Shown: positions 8,742 through 20,612, counted from the stretch's first letter. The stretch is DNA of 64,000 nt from Hevea brasiliensis (GCF_030052815.1 NC_079498.1:72588992-72652991); one strand, 5' to 3'. The notes: a model not told the origin generated them from the letters alone. Numbers and translations: made by a program.

Positions 8742-9308
8742 AAGTATAGCAATCTAAATGAATGCAATGCCATGGTGAAAACCAACTCAAGTTCAAAATA
8801 TATTTGGCACTTAAGGTTATGTCATGTTGCAGAAGATAGGATTACAAAATTGGAGAAAATGGGGATTTTATCCTCATTGGGCTCTGAGCCTACTCCAACT
8901 TGTGAATCTTGCCTTCAAAGCAAAATGACTAGATCACCCTTTGTTGGACAAGGGCTAAGAGCTGAAAATCTTTTGGAGCTAATACATAGTGATGTATGTG
9001 GTCCATTTAAAGAAATGGTTAGAGAGGGCTTTCATTATTTTATTACCTTTACTGATGATAAATCAAGATTTGGGTATTTGTATTTGATGAAATACAAACA
9101 TGAATAGTTTAAAAAGTTTAAAGAATTTAAATATGAAGTAGAAAATCAAACAGAAAAGAGTATTAAAGCTCTTCGATCAGATCGTGGAGGTGAATATTTG
9201 AATACTGAATTTGATGAATACTTGAGAGAGCATGGCATTGTTTCCTAGCTGATTCCTCCAGGAACGCCACAGCTGAATGGTATATCTGAAAGGAGAAATC
9301 ATACCCTA
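8742..9308 (+). pseudogene. copia pre-integrase and integrase core (P1), broken
   Basis: Integrase joins element cDNA to host DNA. Readable parts are the pre-integrase zinc-binding region (WHLRLCHVAEDRI and CESC), the first catalytic Asp in ELIHSDVCGP, the second Asp in LRSDRGGEYL and the Glu in GISERRNH. In-frame stops occur at 9105-9107 (P2 has a sense codon) and near 9247 (TAG for CAG). A second small frame change lies near 9150. No protease precedes it. Confidence 0.85.
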
Positions 9309-10409
9309 TTGGATATGGTACGTAGTATGATGAGCTATACTGATATGCCAATCTCTTTTTGGGGATTTGCATTAGAATCAGCTTTGTATATTCTGAATAG
9401 GATTCCATCAAAATCAGTTTCTTCCACACTTTATGAGATATGGCATGGAAGAAAACCAAGTCTTAAGCATGTTAAGATTTGGGGTTATCCAGCTTATATC
9501 AAAAAGCTGAACACTAATAAATTGGAAACCAGATCAGAAAAAGGTCGATTTGTTGGATATCCAAAAGATAGTTTTAGATATTATTTTTATTTGCCTACTT
9601 CACAAAAGGTTGTGATAAGTAGAGATGCCACATTTCTTGAACAACAGTTTGTTCAAGAAGGAGGCAAAGGAAGACAAATAGAGTTAGAATTAGAGAATTC
9701 TGACCAACCAATATATCAGATGGATATAGATCCATCTAGTCAACCTATACCCGTTGATGAAACATCTACAGCTGTTCCTCGTAGAACAACCAGAGTATCT
9801 CACCCACCAGTGAGATATGGTTTCCTTCATAAAGAAGAACAAGAGTTGTCTTCTCATGAAGAAGTAGTTTATGGAGATGATCCACTTAGCTATGAAAAAG
9901 CTATATCAGATATAAACTCTTTAAAATGGATCGATGCTATGAAATCCGAGATTGATTCCATGTATAAGAATCAAGTTTGGGATCTTGTTGACCCACCTGA
10001 AGGTATTGTACCTACAGGGAAAAAATGGGTTTTCAAGAAGAAAATTGGTTCTGATGGAAAGGTAGAGACCTATAAGGCAAGGCTAGTAGTGAAAGGGTTT
10101 CGCCAAAGGCAAGGAATCGACTATGAGAAGACTTTCTCGCCTATTGCCATGCTTAAATCAAATAGGATTCTATTGGCAATAGCTGCATACTATGATTATG
10201 AGATTTGGAAAATATATGTCAAAATAGCTTTTCTCAATGGATACATTGAAGAAAACATTTTCATGCTACAACCTAGGGGTTTTGAATCCCAAGATGGATC
10301 CAAGGTATGCAAGCTAAAGCGATCCATTTATGGGTTAAAACAAGCTTCGAAGAGGTGGAACATTCGTTTTGATGAAGCCATTAAATCCTTTGGTTTTATA
10401 AAAAAATGA
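9309..10409 (+). pseudogene. copia integrase C-terminus and reverse transcriptase N-terminal half (P1)
   Basis: The longest open stretch of P1, 366 codons from an internal Met. Residues 1-110 are the integrase end (MSYTDMPISFWGFALESALY, RFVGYPKDSFRYY). A proline/serine-rich linker follows (about 150-200). From about residue 210 it is reverse transcriptase of the copia RVT_2 type: KWIDAMKSEIDSM, KARLVVKGF, IAFLNGYIEENIFM and KLKRSIYGLKQASKRW. The motif usually MDVKTAFLNG here reads IYVKIAFLNG, so the first catalytic Asp is changed to Tyr. The frame ends at 10407-10409 because one A is gained in the run before ATGAGG (compare P2 25301). Confidence 0.9.
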
Positions 10410-11082
10410 GGATGAGCCATGTGTATATAAGAAGGTTAGTGACAGTGCTATCACTTTCCTTGTCTTATATATGGATGACATACTGTTGATGGGTAATGAC
10501 ACAAGTATATTGACAAATGTAAAGGTATGGTTGTCAAATACATTCTCCATGAAAGACTTAGGGGAGGCAACCTATATTCTTGGGATTCACATCTATAGAG
10601 ATAGAGTGAAAAGAATAATTGGTTTATCCCAAAGTCTATACTTAGAAAAGGTGTTAAAGAGGTTTAACATGCTTGATTCCAAGAGAGAATTGTTACCAGT
10701 GGGACATGGTATCCACCTTTCTAAAGAGTTGTCTCCAAAGACACCTAAAGAAAGAGATAAGATGGCCAGGATTCCATATGCTTCGGCTATTGGAAGTTTA
10801 ATGTATGCAATGTTGTGTACTAGGCTGGATATCGCATATGCTTTTAGTTTAACTAGCAGGTATCAATCCAATCCAGGTTTGGAACACTGGATAGCTGTCA
10901 AGAATATCCTTAAGTACTTGAGAAGAACTAAGGATTTATTCTTGATTAATGGAGGTGGAGACTTGCAATTGGATGGTTATACTGATTCTGATTTCCAATC
11001 AGATATCGATGATAGAAAGTCTACCTCTGGATATGTGTTTATTTGTAATGGAGGTGCAGTCAGTTGGAAGAGTTCCAAATAG
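10410..11082 (+). pseudogene. copia reverse transcriptase C-terminal half and RNase H start (P1)
   Basis: Continues in a new frame after the 10409 frameshift. It contains the catalytic YMDD box (10468-10479) in LVLYMDDILLMGND, then thumb and connection (TYILGIHIYRD, YLEKVLKRFNM, PYASAIGSLMYAMLCTR, ILKYLRRTKD). The RNase H begins at GYTDSDFQSD, with its first catalytic Asp. The stop TAG at 11080-11082 replaces the CAG seen in P2. Confidence 0.9.
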
Positions 11083-11452
11083 AGCATGACTGCAGATTCC
11101 GCTACAGAGGCTGAGTATATTACTGCATCAGATGCTGCAAAGGAAGCTGTTTGGATAAAGAAGTTCGCGATAGAACTTACAGTAATTCCTTCCATTGAGT
11201 TAGCAGTTCCACTACATTGTGACAATAATGGAGCAGTCATACAGGCTAAGGAACCAAGGCCTCACCAGAAATCCAAACACAGAAAGGTGCTACCACATTA
11301 TTAGAGAAATAGTTAGGCGAGGCGATATAGCCATGCAGAAAATAGCATCAGCTGAAAATCCAGCTGATCCATTCACTAAGCCTATGTCACAGACTCAGTT
11401 AGACCAGCATCTTGAGAAAATAGGTCTAAGATATTGTAATGAATGGATATAG
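11083..11452 (+). pseudogene. copia RNase H, C-terminal part (P1)
   Basis: RNase H removes the RNA strand during reverse transcription. The catalytic Glu (ATEAEYITASDAA) and Asp (PLHCDNNGAV) are present. A base loss near 11280, where P2 reads KHIEKRYHIIRE, shifts the frame; the rest (ASAENPADPFTKPMS) is in the next frame up to the stop at 11450-11452. The family end is the same in P2. Confidence 0.88.
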
Positions 11453-11466
11453 TGCTAGTGGGAGAT
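11453..11466 (+). other. P1 polypurine tract region
   Basis: TGCTAGTGGGAGAT directly before the 3' LTR. The purine core GTGGGAGA is the likely plus-strand primer and is identical in P2 (26357-26364). Confidence 0.7.
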
Positions 11467-13570
11467 TGTTAATAGTATGCCCTAGAGCATATCATTTAGT
11501 ATTTATCTTGTACATATTTTTATTAATAAAAGGCATTTCCACTTTTCTGTTTACATAATATATTTATGTGTAATAGAAAAGGTCCATTGATATTTTGTTA
11601 GAAATATTATTCTTAAGTTGTTAAGAATATGAGTGACAATATTTCTAGCACAAAGTATCATAAATAGGTTCACAATCGAGGATACTTCATAATAAGGACA
11701 TGACTTATCCAGAAAGATTGTATTCATGTTTGTTACCAAGTTATTTATATGAGATATAAATAAGATAGAATGGTGAGTCTCATGCCATATGACAAACATG
11801 ATAGGCACTTATAAATGATAAGTAGGCCGAACCAGTGACACTTATGACAAGCACATGGAGTTTATTCTTGTTAATGTTTTGTCATAAATCATATCAGTGC
11901 ATATAATCTTTAGACCTGAGATAGCATAGTTATCTGTATATAGGTAGTTTGAGTTTCATACTACTTTCATACTTGTACTGTGTATGGGTATAGGGGCATC
12001 TGTTGGCTCCTACTAGTTATATATGGAGGTAGGTGTTGATCAAGATGGAATCTATTCCTCTAAGTAAATAGAGATAAAATCATATATTCATTTAATTATT
12101 CTTGATGTTTTAAGTTCCTGGCCAGGACAGATAGATTTATTCAGAAAAGAGTTTCTGATGAGAAAATCTTTTTAATCAAGAACTGGAATTAAAAGAGATC
12201 ATAATATTCATAGCAAATAGAGTTTGACATAAACCATGACTCCAGCTTGAGTTGGGATTTTGTAACAGAGAGATTCTAAGTACATGGTAACATATGATTA
12301 TAGGTTCATTAAGGTAAACCTTATTACTAATTGGGTGGCCATGGTATGCTATGCTAGGTGTTAACTATGGTCTATGAGGTTCATAAAATGATTTAGTGAA
12401 ATCATTTATGGTAAGAAAGAGTTCTGATGATATTAAGAGTTGATATCATGTCTCATTGCCAATTAGTGATGAGCCTAGTAAGTCACACACATACACAAGT
12501 TATCACCTATTTAAATATGATTTAATTAATTAATTAAAGAGTTTAATTGATTAATTAAATAGGTTTGGTTTGCAATTAAATTGCAAAGTCCCTAGCATGA
12601 CTTGAAACCAAATCTCGATTATTGGATGTATAGTAAAAGTTAAATTTATATTTAAAGTGTTTAAATATGAATTTAATTAATGAGAAATTAATTAATAGAG
12701 ATTAATCAATTAATTTATATTTGATATAAATTAGAAGAAGAAAAATAATTATTTTGGGTTAAGAACTCAAAATTAAGACACATGGGCATTTTGGTCATTT
12801 CACAGTGTGACACGTGGCACCATGAGATGGTAACACATGGGATTACACATAAGCTTGCCAAATGTTTTTTAATCATGTAAGATGATTAAAATCAAGATTA
12901 AATATAGGTTTGACACTTGGCACAATGTGATTGGGTCACTTAAACGTAGAGCTAATCAAAGGGTGACAAGTGACAAGGGTTTAATGTGTTAACATAGCTA
13001 TATAAGTGTTGTTATGAAAAAGAAAAACAACCAGCAGCCACTCCTCTCCTTTGTCACGCCATTTTGAGGCTCTCCATCTATTTTTTTTTCATCTCTCATC
13101 AATTCAAAGAGATTAGCCATCAATCTCTTGAATTAAGAACACTAGAAATTGTTTCTAGTGTCCTGTTTACATCTCTAATCTCTTAAAAGGCAGAACTTAA
13201 ATTTCTAATTAATAGAAAAAGCTTTAGAAGCTGTTCAAGGGCTGCCATAGGTGTTCTTGGTGTGGATAAACTAGAGGGACAACATCTGGTGTCCTGAAGA
13301 CAAATCTCAAAGGCGCAGACACGCTGTAGTGCATCAAGAGGTTAATGTAATCGTTTTTTATTTAATCTAGGGTTCTAAAATTAATCTGATTAATTTTAAA
13401 ATCTTAAATGGAAAATACAGATCCAAAAACATATTAAAAGAGTTTTAATAAGTTGTTTATCATTAAAATCAAATAGATAAAAATAAATCTTGCATGATGC
13501 ATGTGACCCTAGGTGAAAATTTTTGAATTCAATGGTATAAACTTGTGTTTTTCACTCTTCCGTTCTTTCA
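11467..13570 (+). repeat. P1 3' LTR
   Basis: 2104 bp from TGTTAATAGTATGCCC to CGTTCTTTCA. It is colinear with the 5' LTR, with scattered substitutions and an 11-bp segment that the 5' LTR lacks. TATA box at 12999-13006 and G-box at 12809-12818. Confidence 0.93.
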
Positions 13571-14047
13571 TCTATATACAAGATAACTATGTTATCTCAG
13601 GTCTAAAGATTATATGCACTGATATGATATATGACAATGCATTGACAAGAGTAAACTCTATGTGCTTGTCATAAGCGTCACTGGTTCGGCCTATTTATCA
13701 TGTATAAGTGCCTATAATGTTTGTTATGTGGCATGACACTCACCACTCCAACTTATTTATTTCTCATACTAATACTTTGAGAACAAACATGATTACAATC
13801 TTTCTGGATAAGTCATATCCTTTGTGAAGTATCCTCGATTGTGAACTAATTTATGATACTTTGTACTAGAAATACTGTCACTCAAATTCTTAATAACTTA
13901 AGAATAGAATTTCTAACAAAATATCAGTGGGCCCTTTCAATTACACATAAATGGATTATGTAAACAGAAAAGTGAAATTGCCTGTTATTAATAAAAATAT
14001 GTATAAGATACATATAAAACGATATGCTCTAGAGCATACTACTAACA
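13571..14047 (-). repeat. Copia M1 5' LTR, 5' portion
   Basis: Reverse complement of the first 477 bp or so of the copia LTR, ending at 14047 with TGTTAGTAGTATGCTC on the minus strand. It continues at 4340 on the other side of P1. The adjacent 14048-14052 (CCTTG) should be one copy of the M1 target duplication; the other lies outside the window. Confidence 0.9.
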
Positions 14048-14174
14048 CCTTGCTTATGCCTTCAAAAAATGGTATGATCTGGGGTTTGAATTTGAGATTT
14101 TCTTTTCAAATTTTGAGAGAATTGGCTGCTAGAAGAAGATACAAATAAAGAGGAGAAGGATGAAATGGGTTACC
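14048..14174 (-). repeat. Short piece of gypsy X LTR between M1 and gypsy A
   Basis: 127 bp not belonging to M1 or gypsy A. Removing gypsy A, with its TTACC duplication, joins it to 34739. That stretch is an LTR of another gypsy element (X). I infer it is the same LTR, but the piece is too short to align with confidence. Confidence 0.5.
14170..14174. repeat. Target-site duplication of gypsy A, left copy
   Basis: TTACC directly before the LTR end TGCCACACC. It is matched exactly by 34734-34738 after the other LTR. Confidence 0.85.
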
Positions 14175-14634
14175 TGCCACACCCTACTCCTCCGTAAGAT
14201 GTAACATGATCTCGTAGTATACCAATTGAATTACCGTACTTCAACTATCGGTAACCCATTAAAAATACAACAAGGGATTTTAAATTAATTTTCGTGAAAT
14301 TTAAATCATCGATTAAAATCTGGTGTTATAAAAATTTTTCAAAATTTCGACAGAGTGCCGACTGTATTTTGAGAAAACAGCTCTTCAAACCTGAAAAAGA
14401 AAACACTCCCAATATGTTTTCTCAAATACAACTCTAATAAACTTTATTTCATCTTACAATTCAATCTCAATAATCAAATCATTTCATTTTCAAACCAACC
14501 TCATCAAAAAAGAAACATTTCATTGATTACAAGACTCAAAAATTAATATTAGAAAACTATTCAGGTAAATAAAATCTCAAATTTACATTTACAATAATTT
14601 ACATTTAATTGCATACCAAAATATTTTACAAGAG

Positions 14635-14642
14635 TTTTTATA
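14635..14642 (-). promoter_or_regulatory. TATA-like box of gypsy A 3' LTR
   Basis: The minus strand reads TATAAAAACTCTTG. The same box sits at the same place in the A 5' LTR (30994-31001), LTR D (43338-43345, TATAAAAAGC) and LTR C (56963-56971 and 63950-63958, TATATAAAACTC). Its position implies a U3 of about 3.7 kb and a short R-U5. Confidence 0.5.
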
Positions 14643-15160
14643 CAACTACTTAAATAATTTACATACATATTATTACATGCATACATCAAAACCTATGTAC
14701 ATGGGTATACTTATGATATACCTAGAGCTGATCTGAATGTGTCTTCAAAGAAGCTTACTCAACTGCTCTATGCTCTTTTCACCTGTGATAGTATACAGAG
14801 CTATCACTGAGTGGTGAACTCAGTGGTGCATAACTATAATTTAAAACATAGTACAATATACATTGACAAAATTATAACAATTAATTTGAAAGTCTCGAAA
14901 TTCAATAAAATTCCAAAAGTCAAAATCTTCATTGCCAATAATATAAATCATTAGTTAAGATGACTTTGAGCAAGAAATTCAATTTATCAAATCACAACTG
15001 AACATTTAAAGTAATTCCAACAATCATGGAAATAAAGATTAATTCAAACAAAATCAATTATGCATAAATCCCATTTGAAATCGAAATTTTTTACTATTCA
15101 AAAACCATTCTTTATCTCACTAACTATGCAAGACTAATCTGCAAGGGCCATCTTTGGGGT

Positions 15161-15228
15161 GATTTTAACTCCCTATGGTCGGGGAGGTCGAATCGGATTC
15201 TAACTCCCTATGGTCAAGAAGTCGAATC
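15161..15228 (-). repeat. Two-copy 33-34-bp tandem repeat in gypsy A 3' LTR
   Basis: Two copies of a unit containing ACTCCCTATGGTCGGGGAGG, ending GTCGAATC (15161-15194 and 15196-15228). The 5' LTR of the same element has one copy (31520-31553). LTR C has two perfect adjacent copies (57548-57580 and 57581-57613). Confidence 0.8.
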
Positions 15229-18200
15229 ATTGTGCACAGTACACATCACAATAATGAAACTTCCAAAAGGGCCATAAGATAAAAACTTAAATATAACATC
15301 TAATAAGAGGAGAATCTAAGCTTGTGCGCGTACCATGGTAATCAAAACAAAGCTAACTCCATTGTCTCCTCAACAAATGAGAGAGACGGGTAATAACCTA
15401 GTCAAGCATCTATAGTGAGATACAAAACAATATCATCAATCTCTTTTTCCTTTTTCTGAGCATAAATCACAACACAATTCGATTCAAAGTCAATTCCAAT
15501 ATCCAATAATTTTTTATGCCCATCACAATTTAAAACATAAATTTGTATTTTTCCATGCAAAGTGCCCATTACAATTCAAAACATATTCTATCACAATTTT
15601 CCAAAACATAATTTATTCAATCCACAATAATGCTTAATACTTGTTGAAATGCCATTTCACAACGCTAAATTTATACATACTATAACAATTTCAATAATCA
15701 TTGAATTAAATTCAATACTTGATAAACACAACACATAAGGAAAATAACATCATTTAATCATATGAAATATTCAAAATAAAATCAATTAAAAACTAGTTGT
15801 GCACAAACCTCTGATGAGTCGTCTTTTGGCCTTGACTCAATGTTCCTTATGCTTTTCAATATCTTTTTCAACTGAAACACACAATTTAAAGTGTTTTAAC
15901 ACTCAATTAAATCGATTTTGACAATAAAATCCAATATCTAAATTTTCTTGGTAGTATTCCCTTTAATTCATTTCATTAGTCAACCTATAACGTTGACCTT
16001 TGATGCACTCTAAGTGAGTCAATTTTAATGTTCCCAATTTGTCACATTTTATAGTCTCTAAGTGTTGGTATATGTTACCAATTTCATTTTAAAGCTTATT
16101 GCATTTTATTGTAATTATTCAGATTTCATGGCCAATGTTTACTGTCTATTGGACCAAGCTACAGTGTAAATTTAACAGATTTCTCTTCATTAAATTGTTT
16201 CTCATTGTGTCTTCTTTAATGTCCTTTTTGAATCATGTCATTTGGATTTGTATAACTCAAGTTATGGTCAATTGACCAAAACTAGGTCAATTCTGAATTT
16301 TGGTTCTCTTACTAGGCAGTTTTAGTATTACACTTTGCCAATTTTATTTGAGTAGGTTGCTACCATATTTAGGTCCATTACTCCTCATAGGATATGTTAC
16401 CCTATGTCTTATGGTCACTAAGAATTTTTTATTGTAATTTTTCAAGTCTTGTAGAGTTACTTATGGTCAAGTTATTAGACTGGACTCAATGGTCTTGTAG
16501 TGATAGGATGTTCAACTAGGGTAGTAGCTTTGACCTAACATTTGAGCTTCTTACATTCATAAGGTAGGGGAGAGGTCTAAAACAAAGTTGAAGGTCTATT
16601 TCTTAGATTTCCAGAATGGTATGGCTCATTTTGTTTAAAGACTTCTAGTGGGTGTTATATTTAAAACACTTTGCTGGAGTTAATGGTTATTTGAACCATT
16701 TCTAGACTTGGTATGCCAAATTAATCAAGTTAATTGACCTAGTTCCCTAAGTTTTCGAGTTTTGGTTAAAATATTATCGCTGGTCATTTCTTAGTGAAAA
16801 TTTGGCAATGGTTTCTGGGCATTTGGAGTTATATGGACTAAGTTATGGTCATTTTACTATTGCTGGTCCAGTTGCACTTATATTGCAAAGTTTAGGTCAT
16901 TTTTAGGTCAAAGTCAAATCAGCCAGTTTTTGTAACCCAAATTGTGCAAGCATTTTGACTTGGTTTTGGTCATTTTTGAGCTTTAGTGTCTTCATAAGAG
17001 TTGTAGCTCTATGTCTAAGCTTTCCATGGTCTAAATTTCAGGTCATTTGGATCTGTTTTGAGTGAGTTATGGCCAAAATACTGACTACTGTTCATATGGT
17101 CAAAATTCTGGGTTTTCATGTCATGCAATTCCAGATTTGGTCATTCTTTTAGGTCACTTCTAGGCAGAATTTGGATAACACTTTTACATGAAAGTTGGCC
17201 TATTTAATGTCTAATTTCACCTCCAATTGGCCTCATACTAATTGGAGTCACAACTTTACACTTATAACCTAATTTATACACTGCCAATAATCACAACCTG
17301 CATAAGAGAATTTACACCCAATTTGGCAATAATCCTCCTCCCAATACTTCAATATTCATTCTTGGCACTTCTATATTTATTCAACAAAATTCCAGCAAAG
17401 TAAATTGGGCAGAATACTCAAGTAATATAGGTTCCCATGGCTGCCTAAAATTGGGCAGTCTAAAAACTCAACAATTCCATCAATTTTCTTCACTAGTCAA
17501 CTCATCTCAAGCTAAACATAAACTTTACTTAAGAAAGGAAGTGAATTGGACCCTTACCTCTTTTTGGAGCTTGGTCAAACCTTAACAAAACATCTTCTTT
17601 TTGCTCCCAATATGCTGCCCAAGGTATGAGGATAAAGTTTAATGAAAGAACCTTGAAGATTTCATGGCTAGATCTTGGTGGATGAGAGCTTGAAGCTTTG
17701 GCCATCCATGGAGTTTTTGGAAGGATTGGATTCTGCTTAAAGATAAAATAAAGAAGAAGAAGTGGCTGAAGTGGGATATGCTGTCCACTTAATTAATATA
17801 CAAATCCATAGTACTCCACTAAGGTGGATTAAATGTTTAATAATCCAAAATTTTCCTTAATTGTAATTATGCCCCAAACTTCCATCACTTATTTTATGTA
17901 CCACATTTTTAATTTTCATGAAATTTTTAAAGTATGGACATTAAGGTAAAAAGGAAACTCTAGGTGTCAATTGACCAAAATAACCCTATTCGGTTTGTAT
18001 TCTTGATTTTTCAATAACACTGATTTTTATTTGTTTCTTGATTTTTCGTTTGTCTTTGTACTAATTTATTAATGTTTCTTTGACATTTCTATTGTCATTT
18101 ATACCTCAATAGATGTTTAATTAGGTCCCAAAAATATTTTTTAGGATTCCCCGCGGTCCAAGGCTAGTCAACGGTCCTTGCCGCAACTTTCCGGTGTGGT

Positions 18201-18348
18201 CACCCATCGCTATAGTTTTTAGCTTGTTTAACTTAATCACATTTCATTGCTCTTATTTTTTTCTTTATTTTTCTTGTATTTTCCTCTATTGTATTTCATT
18301 ATTTTATGTCTCCTCACTAGCATTTAAGTATAATTCTAAGTATCCTAG

Positions 18349-18360
18349 CTGTCCGGACAG
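18349..18360. promoter_or_regulatory. 12-bp palindrome CTGTCCGGACAG near the gypsy LTR 5' end
   Basis: Perfect palindrome about 50 bp inside the LTR 5' end, next to the TTCTACTGTT block. It is also perfect in LTR D (55463-55474), one base off in the A 5' LTR (about 34670-34681) and shortened in LTR C (about 60495). Conservation across separate insertions suggests a protein-binding site; the function is unknown. Confidence 0.45.
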
Positions 18361-18411
18361 ACACTGGTCACCGAAACAGTAGAATGCACTACCAAATATA
18401 GAGGTGTTATA

Positions 18412-18496
18412 ATTCTCCCCCCCCCCCCCCTTAAAATAAATTTTGTCTCGAAATTTTACCTGATTTTAGTCTCTGAACAACTGTGGATGCTGCCTC
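18412..18496 (-). other. Gypsy A polypurine tract and 3' internal end
   Basis: The minus strand shows a run of 14 G (18430-18417) followed by AGAATT and the LTR, the plus-strand priming tract. To the right are non-coding bases shared with C (60552-60620) and D (55529-55600), up to the P2 insertion. The 14-base homopolymer is longer than in the relatives (5-6 bases). Confidence 0.75.
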
Positions 18497-18501
18497 CTCA
18501 T
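18497..18501. repeat. Target-site duplication of P2, left copy
   Basis: CTCAT before TGTTAGTAAT. It is matched exactly at 28457-28461. The undisturbed relative C reads GTCTCCTCATATCC at this place (about 60619-60632), which confirms the duplication. Confidence 0.9.
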
Positions 18502-20610
18502 TGTTAGTAATATGCCCTAGAGCATATCATTTAGTATGTATCTTGTACATATTTTTATTAATAAAAGGCATTTTCATTTTTCCGTTTACATAATATATTT
18601 ATGTGTAATTGAAAAGGTCCATTGATATTTTATTAGAAATTCTATTCTTAAGTTGTTAAGAATATGAGTGACAGTATTTCTAGTACAAAGTATCATAAAT
18701 AGGTTCACAATCGAGGATACTTCATAATAAGGACATGACTTATCTAGAAAGATTGTATTCATGTTTGTTCCCAAGTTATTTATATGAGATATAAATAAGA
18801 TGGAATGGTGAGTCTCATGCCATATAACAAACATGATAGGCGCTTATACTTGATAAGTAAGCTGAACCAGTGGCACTTTTGACAAGCACATGGAGTTTAC
18901 TCTTGTCAATGCATTGTCATAAATCATATCAGTGAATATAATCTTTAGACCAGAGATAGCACAGTTATCTTGCATATAGGTGGTTTGAGTTTGATACTGC
19001 TTTCATACTTGTACTATGCATGGGTATATGGGCATGTGTTGGCTCCTACTAGTTATATATGGAGGTAGGTGTCGATCAAGATGGAATCTGTTCCTCTAAG
19101 TAAATCGAGATAAAATCCTATGTTCATTTAATTGTTCTTGATGTTTTAAATTCCTAGCCAGGACAAATAGATTTAATTAGAAAAGAGTTTTTAATGAGAA
19201 AATCTTTTAACCAAGAACTAGAATTAAAAGAGAACATAATATTCATAGCAAATGAAATTTGACAGAAGCCATGACTCTAGCTTGAGTTAGGATTTTGTAA
19301 CAGAGAGATTCTAGTGCATAGTAACATATGATTATAGGTTCATTTAAGCTAAACCTTATTACTAATTGGGTGGCAATGACATGCTATGCTAGGTGTTAAC
19401 CATGGTCTATGAGGTGCATAAAATGGTTTAGAGAAATCATTTATGGTAAGAAAGAGTTCTAATAATATTAAGAGTTGATATCATATCTCTTTGCCAATTA
19501 GTGATGAGCCTAGTAAGTCACACACATACACAAGTTATCACCTAATTAAATATGATTTAATTAATTAATTAAAGAGTTTAATTGATTAATTAAATAGGTT
19601 TGGTTTACAATTAGATTGCAAAGTCCCTAGTACGACTTGAAACCAAATCTAGATTATTAGATGTATAGTATAAGTTAAATTTATATTTAAAGTGTTTAAA
19701 TATGAATTTAATAAATGAGAAATTAATTAATAAATATTAATTAATTGTTTTATATTTGATATAAATTGATTAGAAGAAGAGAAATAATTATTTTGGGTTG
19801 AGAACTCAAAATTAAGACACAGGGGCATTTTGGTCATTTCACAGGGTGACATGTGGCACCATGAGATGGTGACACATGGCATTATGCATAAGCTTGCAAA
19901 TTTTTTTTTTAATCATGTAAGATGATTAAAATTAAGATTAAATATAGGTTTGACACTTGGCACAATATAATTGGGTCAATTAAACCTAGAACTAATCAGA
20001 GGGTGACATGTGACAAGGGTTTTATGTGTTGACCTACCTATATAAGTGTTGATATGAAAAGAAAACAACATAATAAGCAGCTATTCTCTGTGGTGCCACC
20101 ACCCAAGAGGTTCCCCTTCTCTTCATCTTCTTCTCTCATCTATTCTAAGAGATTAGCAAACAATCTCTTGAATTAAAAATACTAGAAATCATTTCTAGTG
20201 TCCTATTTACATCTTTAATCTCTTAAAAGGAAAAACTTGATTTTCTAATTAATAGAAAAAGCTTCAAAAGCAGTTCGAAGGCTGCCATAGGTGTTCTTGG
20301 TGTGGACAAGCTAGAGGGACAACATCTGGTGTCCTGAAGACGCATCCGAAAGGCACAAATACACTGCAATGCATCAAAAAGTTAATGTATTTGTTCTTGA
20401 TCTAATATAGGATTCTAAAATTAATCTGATTAATTTTAAAATCTTAAATGATAAATACAGATCCAAAAACATATTAAAAGAATTTTAATATGTTGTTTAT
20501 CATTGAAATCAAATAGATAAAAATAAATCTTGCATGATGCATGTGACCCTAGTTGAAAATTTTTGAATTCAATGGTATAAACTTGTATTTTTCACGCTTT
20601 CGCTTCTTCA
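18502..20610 (+). repeat. P2 5' LTR
   Basis: 2109 bp, TGTTAGTAATATGCCC to CGCTTCTTCA. TATA box at 20039-20046. The U3 motif that is a G-box in P1 reads ACATGTGGC here (about 19849). Two bases after its end comes the priming site. Confidence 0.93.
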
Positions 20611-20612
20611 AT

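Larger units (their letters stand above)
4341..13570 (+). mobile_element. Copia element P1, full structure but coding-defective
   Basis: LTR retrotransposon of 9.23 kb with two 2.1-kb LTRs, priming site, repeat-bearing leader, gag, pol in copia order (integrase before reverse transcriptase), polypurine tract and 3' LTR. The flanks are CCTAT (4336-4340) and TCTAT (13571-13575), a 5-bp target duplication with one substitution. P2's LTR shows that the unbroken target read CCTATAT. The target is the LTR of M1, a relative in the opposite orientation. The protease and part of gag are deleted and pol has several stops, so it cannot move unaided. About 13 differences in the first 340 bp separate its two LTRs, counted by eye. 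Confidence 0.93.
14175..18411 (-). repeat. Gypsy A 3' LTR
   Basis: 4237 bp. On the minus strand it runs from TATAACACC (the family has TGTAACACC, so the terminal TG is decayed) to GGTGTGGCA. Marks shared with the other gypsy LTRs are a TATA-like box about 465 bp from the 3' end, a 33-34-bp repeat (15161-15228), a palindrome CTGTCCGGACAG (18349-18360) and a conserved TTCTACTGTTTCGGTGACC block next to it. The middle (about 16000-17300) is made of degenerate repeats around GAGTTATGGTCATTT. Confidence 0.9.

Noticed and set aside
18417..18430. Run of 14 C as a sequencing gap or microsatellite of interest
   Set aside because: It is the polypurine tract of gypsy A on the minus strand. Its extra length could be slippage or a sequencing error and cannot be judged here.
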